From Gammaproteobacteria bacterium (GTDB taxonomy: Bacteria > Pseudomonadota > Gammaproteobacteria > DSM-16500): DNA of 16,963 bases. Numbering within the stretch: the stretch's first letter is position 1; each line of letters opens with the position of its first letter. The stretch is from assembly GCA_009885665.1 (NCBI GenBank), contig VFKI01000033.1, positions 1 to 16,963 of the forward strand, given 5' to 3'. Positions 15,501-16,963 of the stretch are shown here, one piece after another. Below the pieces are notes generated by a model, which searched no databases, was not told the origin of the DNA, and saw only the letters and a list, made by a program, of their open reading frames with translations. The translations under genes and the position numbers were made by a program.

Positions 15501-16621
15501 TCAACCAACCTAAAGAAATCTTGTTGACCGGCGCGGCAGGCTTTTTGGGATTATTCTTGCTACGTGATTTGTTACAAAATACCGAAGCTAAAATTTATTG
15601 CTTGATTCGCAAGGGCGGATTTGAAACAATCGCCTCGCGGATGATGATGCAACTAGAACAATTTGGCTTGAGTGCGGATGTATCACTCGCAAATCGTCGT
15701 ATCGCATTGATTCCCGGCGATATTAGTTTGCATCAATTTGGCTTGCCGGCAGAATTATACGACAATCTAGTCAAAAAAGTGGATTGCATTTATCACTGTG
15801 GCGCGCAGGTCAACACGATGGCTGCATATACCCATTTACGCGGCAGTAATGTACAAGGCACGATTGAAGTCATACGCTTTGCCACGCAGGGGCATGATAA
15901 ACCGATTTATTATGTCTCCACGCTATCAGCCGCTAGCACGCTGGATACAAATGGCCGCTTCGCTGAGAGTTGGCCAGAACCGCATGCAACAGGTTTATAT
16001 GGTGGGTATGCTATAAGTAAATGGGTGTCAGAACGTTTACTGGTACAAGCCATGCAACGCGGTTTACCGATACAGATCTTCCGTTCCGGTTATATTTTAG
16101 GTGAAGTCAAAACCGGCATTACCAATTTAAATGATGCATTATTATTGTTGGTAAAAGGCTGTATACAATTAGGTGTTGCGCCGGATTGGAAAGAAAGCAT
16201 AACCCTGTTACCCGTCGATTTTATCAGTCGCGCAATTGTAGGGATCGCCAGCCATCAACCGAGCAAGTGTGGCGTATATCATTTAGATAATCCACTTGGC
16301 TTATTGTGGGTAGATTTTATGAATTGGTTTGCGCAGCAAGGCTATCGTATCAAATGCGTACCCCATGCTGAATGGCTACAAAAACTGGCGGCCGCAGGAC
16401 GTGATAATGCGTTATACCCATTCCTACCGCATTACTTATCCTTGCCAACACCGCCTGAAACACCACCCACTGCTATGGATAATACCCAACAATTGCTCGA
16501 AAAAATCAATATTCCTTACCCGGTCATTGGCGATGCCGCGCTACGTGTTTACCTCGACTTTTTACTGGACAAGAAATTTTTACCGCAACCTGCCGAATAT
16601 AAAACCACGGCGGCGATTTAA
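12518..16621 (+). CDS. Single-module NRPS-like reductase with PilZ-interrupted A domain
   Basis: A 1367-residue enzyme that should activate a carboxylic acid, load it on a carrier and release it by NAD(P)H reduction. Order: residues 1-250 resemble only the C-terminal half of a condensation domain, with no HHxxxDG. The adenylation domain (about 263-880) has A3 YTSGTTGHPKG (418-428), A4 FDAFFCE (463-469), A5 NTYGPTEG (551-558), A6 GELLIGG (611), A7 YRTGDL (649-654), A8 RGYRIELGEIE (676-686), A9 LPEYMIP (843-849) and A10 NGKID with K865. A PilZ-like insert lies between A8 and A9. The carrier has LGGNSL with S922. The thioester reductase has GAAGFLG (1005-1011) and Y1164-AIS-K1168. GGAG before the ATG supports the start. 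No phosphopantetheinyl transferase is in the window; the product is unknown. Confidence 0.93.
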   Translation: MTSYWDTLIGEFTAQPHISFEGYACDIQNKKEKADPWHYDTLTLTAELSVAIQQFTSQQHLSPLTLIYSAWALLLNRMALANDLLFGSGELTIDKQITLPFMPVRSQLEPATAATSPTTCSEETACIGITLLDFCKQMNVQLRTSRAQLPTLAQATLPGGFDRYLLLLTAGDINAVSLPCSPADHPLVLRVCPQQTDTLALASASHIFTAESHAQLIEHLLLIIAKIVATPNQAVSHFSILTPADHEKLTCFSQPHVVALTQGGVLASVHEQFTRMALQAPQALAVSYHETIMNYQQLDALSNQIAHFLHKKNLRAGDTVAVLMERSPLLIATMLGIFKADVVFVPINPKYPDDRIQFILNDCTAHLILVNNTQRIPQDFLYRTTVLDEHAGQLKSFPTTPLNTLLNKNKEDIAYIIYTSGTTGHPKGVMINHISITNLAHWYKTHFRLQACDRASQFNSAGFDAFFCEVLPTIAVGASIHIIDDSNKLSPNQFLDWLATSKITICDLPTAYGQILFNLPWPAVPQLRLIKIGGESISHYPKQVFTFDIWNTYGPTEGTIETTYHKIFSANLALDQQPCQHLPPPIGKPLHNVYCHIVDAHLQRVPPGCIGELLIGGINLSPGYFNRAQLTREKFVPDIFSDNPAARLYRTGDLARWLPDGSIEYIGRLDHQIKIRGYRIELGEIEAALSQYPDVNEVMVLARENVSGQKTLVAWLVPNLERIRVPWQERCLLGAEGSQYHQIYSEDISREGIAISSIPDDTVVGQKIRINIKLPGSSDPTWLTGQIAWRYEQRAGVHFDQNEKQQPLLKKSIEFYLATHNLMDTLQSAAAKRNLKKALKKKLPEYMIPSVFSIQPRLPLTFNGKIDWKALPPPQDFERLLERTHVAPRNATEQAISDIWCEVLDIPTMSMTDNFFDLGGNSLKVAHLSVKLLEKFKLAIPAKILFDLPFIPIMAEYIDSNGEKFTDNSRIQEEISRDVILNDDIMPTKILRSHLNQPKEILLTGAAGFLGLFLLRDLLQNTEAKIYCLIRKGGFETIASRMMMQLEQFGLSADVSLANRRIALIPGDISLHQFGLPAELYDNLVKKVDCIYHCGAQVNTMAAYTHLRGSNVQGTIEVIRFATQGHDKPIYYVSTLSAASTLDTNGRFAESWPEPHATGLYGGYAISKWVSERLLVQAMQRGLPIQIFRSGYILGEVKTGITNLNDALLLLVKGCIQLGVAPDWKESITLLPVDFISRAIVGIASHQPSKCGVYHLDNPLGLLWVDFMNWFAQQGYRIKCVPHAEWLQKLAAAGRDNALYPFLPHYLSLPTPPETPPTAMDNTQQLLEKINIPYPVIGDAALRVYLDFLLDKKFLPQPAEYKTTAAI
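14672..14962 (+). other. PilZ-like c-di-GMP receptor domain inserted in the A domain
   Basis: Residues about 719-815 of the NRPS interrupt the adenylation domain. The A8-to-A9 distance is 167 residues here against about 59 in GrsA PheA. The insert has the PilZ pattern: VPWQERCLL as first strand, then YSEDISREGIAI containing D747-x-S749-x-x-G752, the (D/N)xSxxG c-di-GMP motif. Next come a GQKIRINIKLPG strand, LTGQIAWRYE, and RAGVHFD as the closing GVxF strand before a helix. The upstream RxxxR motif is degenerate: positions 720-724 read LERIR, with R722 and R724 but no R at 720. The fold call is strong; ligand binding is less certain. The site is the one where methyltransferase domains interrupt other A domains. 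Confidence 0.8.
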
Positions 16622-16963
16622 GTTGATACGCTGAAAATCATCAAACTGCTGAAGACTTTTTATGCTATTTTTTTTGCAACTTATTGATTAATAAAGTATT
16701 TTATATTTAAGGACTCGGCTGTCTGTTCATACGCTTTATTAAATTAGTACCGCTGAATTATACCGCCGAATTATAACCTAACCATCCTCCACCCGCGACC
16801 TAACTAATTGTGGGCTATACCCGCATAAAGTGTTACTTTTGGAGAGTATACCCATCAAATGGTTAACACTATGTTTACACGTAAGGCTCTGCGCATAAAT
16901 AACTTTGACAGATTGCGCCCAGCGTGGTGTCAGATATAAGCGTACCGGAAGAAGAAAAATCGC
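16622..16963. other. Gene-free right end with short repeats
   Basis: These 342 bases hold no credible gene; the longest frame with a start codon near the end codes for about 26 residues. Visible structure: a tandem near-repeat of CCGCTGAATTATA / CCGCCGAATTATA (about 16750-16775) and the second copy of a 20-base intergenic repeat at 16882-16901. There is no clear hairpin with a T-run after the NRPS stop, so its terminator is not evident. Confidence 0.5.
16882..16901 (+). repeat. 20-base direct repeat, copy 2
   Basis: Identical to 5760-5779 in the same orientation. Sequence on either side differs between the copies. Confidence 0.7.

Noticed and set aside
16859..16939. A short plus-strand open frame of about 26 codons near the right edge.
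   Set aside because: It crosses the 20-base intergenic repeat, and the nearest GGAG is too far from the ATG.

Overview
The window looks like chromosomal DNA of a gammaproteobacterium. The evidence is a tRNA-fMet / rimP / nusA cluster laid out as in enterobacteria, an Escherichia-type cca, and gloB, rsgA and udk of gammaproteobacterial type. A Com1-like DsbA-family periplasmic protein and a TorF/Gcw_chp-family outer-membrane protein, together with repeat-rich intergenic DNA, hint at Legionellales (Coxiella or Legionella relatives). That placement is inference, not proof.

Left part (1-4698, minus strand). Transcription runs leftwards through cca and a secreted DsbA-like thioredoxin-fold gene to a terminator. 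Then come an initiator tRNA with its own promoter and terminator, rimP and nusA. infB, which often follows nusA, is not present in the 250 bases left of nusA; that space holds a long imperfect palindrome. Sequence related to parts of it recurs near 2368 and 5721, and a MITE-like 82-bp inverted repeat sits between the tRNA and rimP.

Middle part (4816-8746). This holds divergently placed rsgA, a ribbon-helix-helix antitoxin / ParE-like toxin pair with a 4-base overlap and its own promoter, gloB on the minus strand, an Smr-domain gene and udk. A 73-bp dispersed repeat and a perfect 34-bp palindrome lie upstream of gloB.

Right part (8928-16621, all plus strand). Three genes follow one another: a membrane CHASE4-HAMP-GGDEF-EAL protein with intact cyclase, I-site and phosphodiesterase motifs; a TorF-family outer-membrane protein; and a 1367-residue single-module NRPS-like reductase. 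The reductase reads as half condensation domain, adenylation domain, carrier protein and thioester reductase. Its adenylation domain is interrupted between core motifs A8 and A9 by about 108 extra residues that read as a PilZ domain, the classic c-di-GMP receptor fold. A c-di-GMP-metabolising enzyme two genes upstream makes a local circuit plausible: second messenger, then PilZ gate in the mobile A-domain lid, then synthesis of a reductively released small molecule. This is the most interesting feature of the window. The last 342 bases carry no convincing gene.
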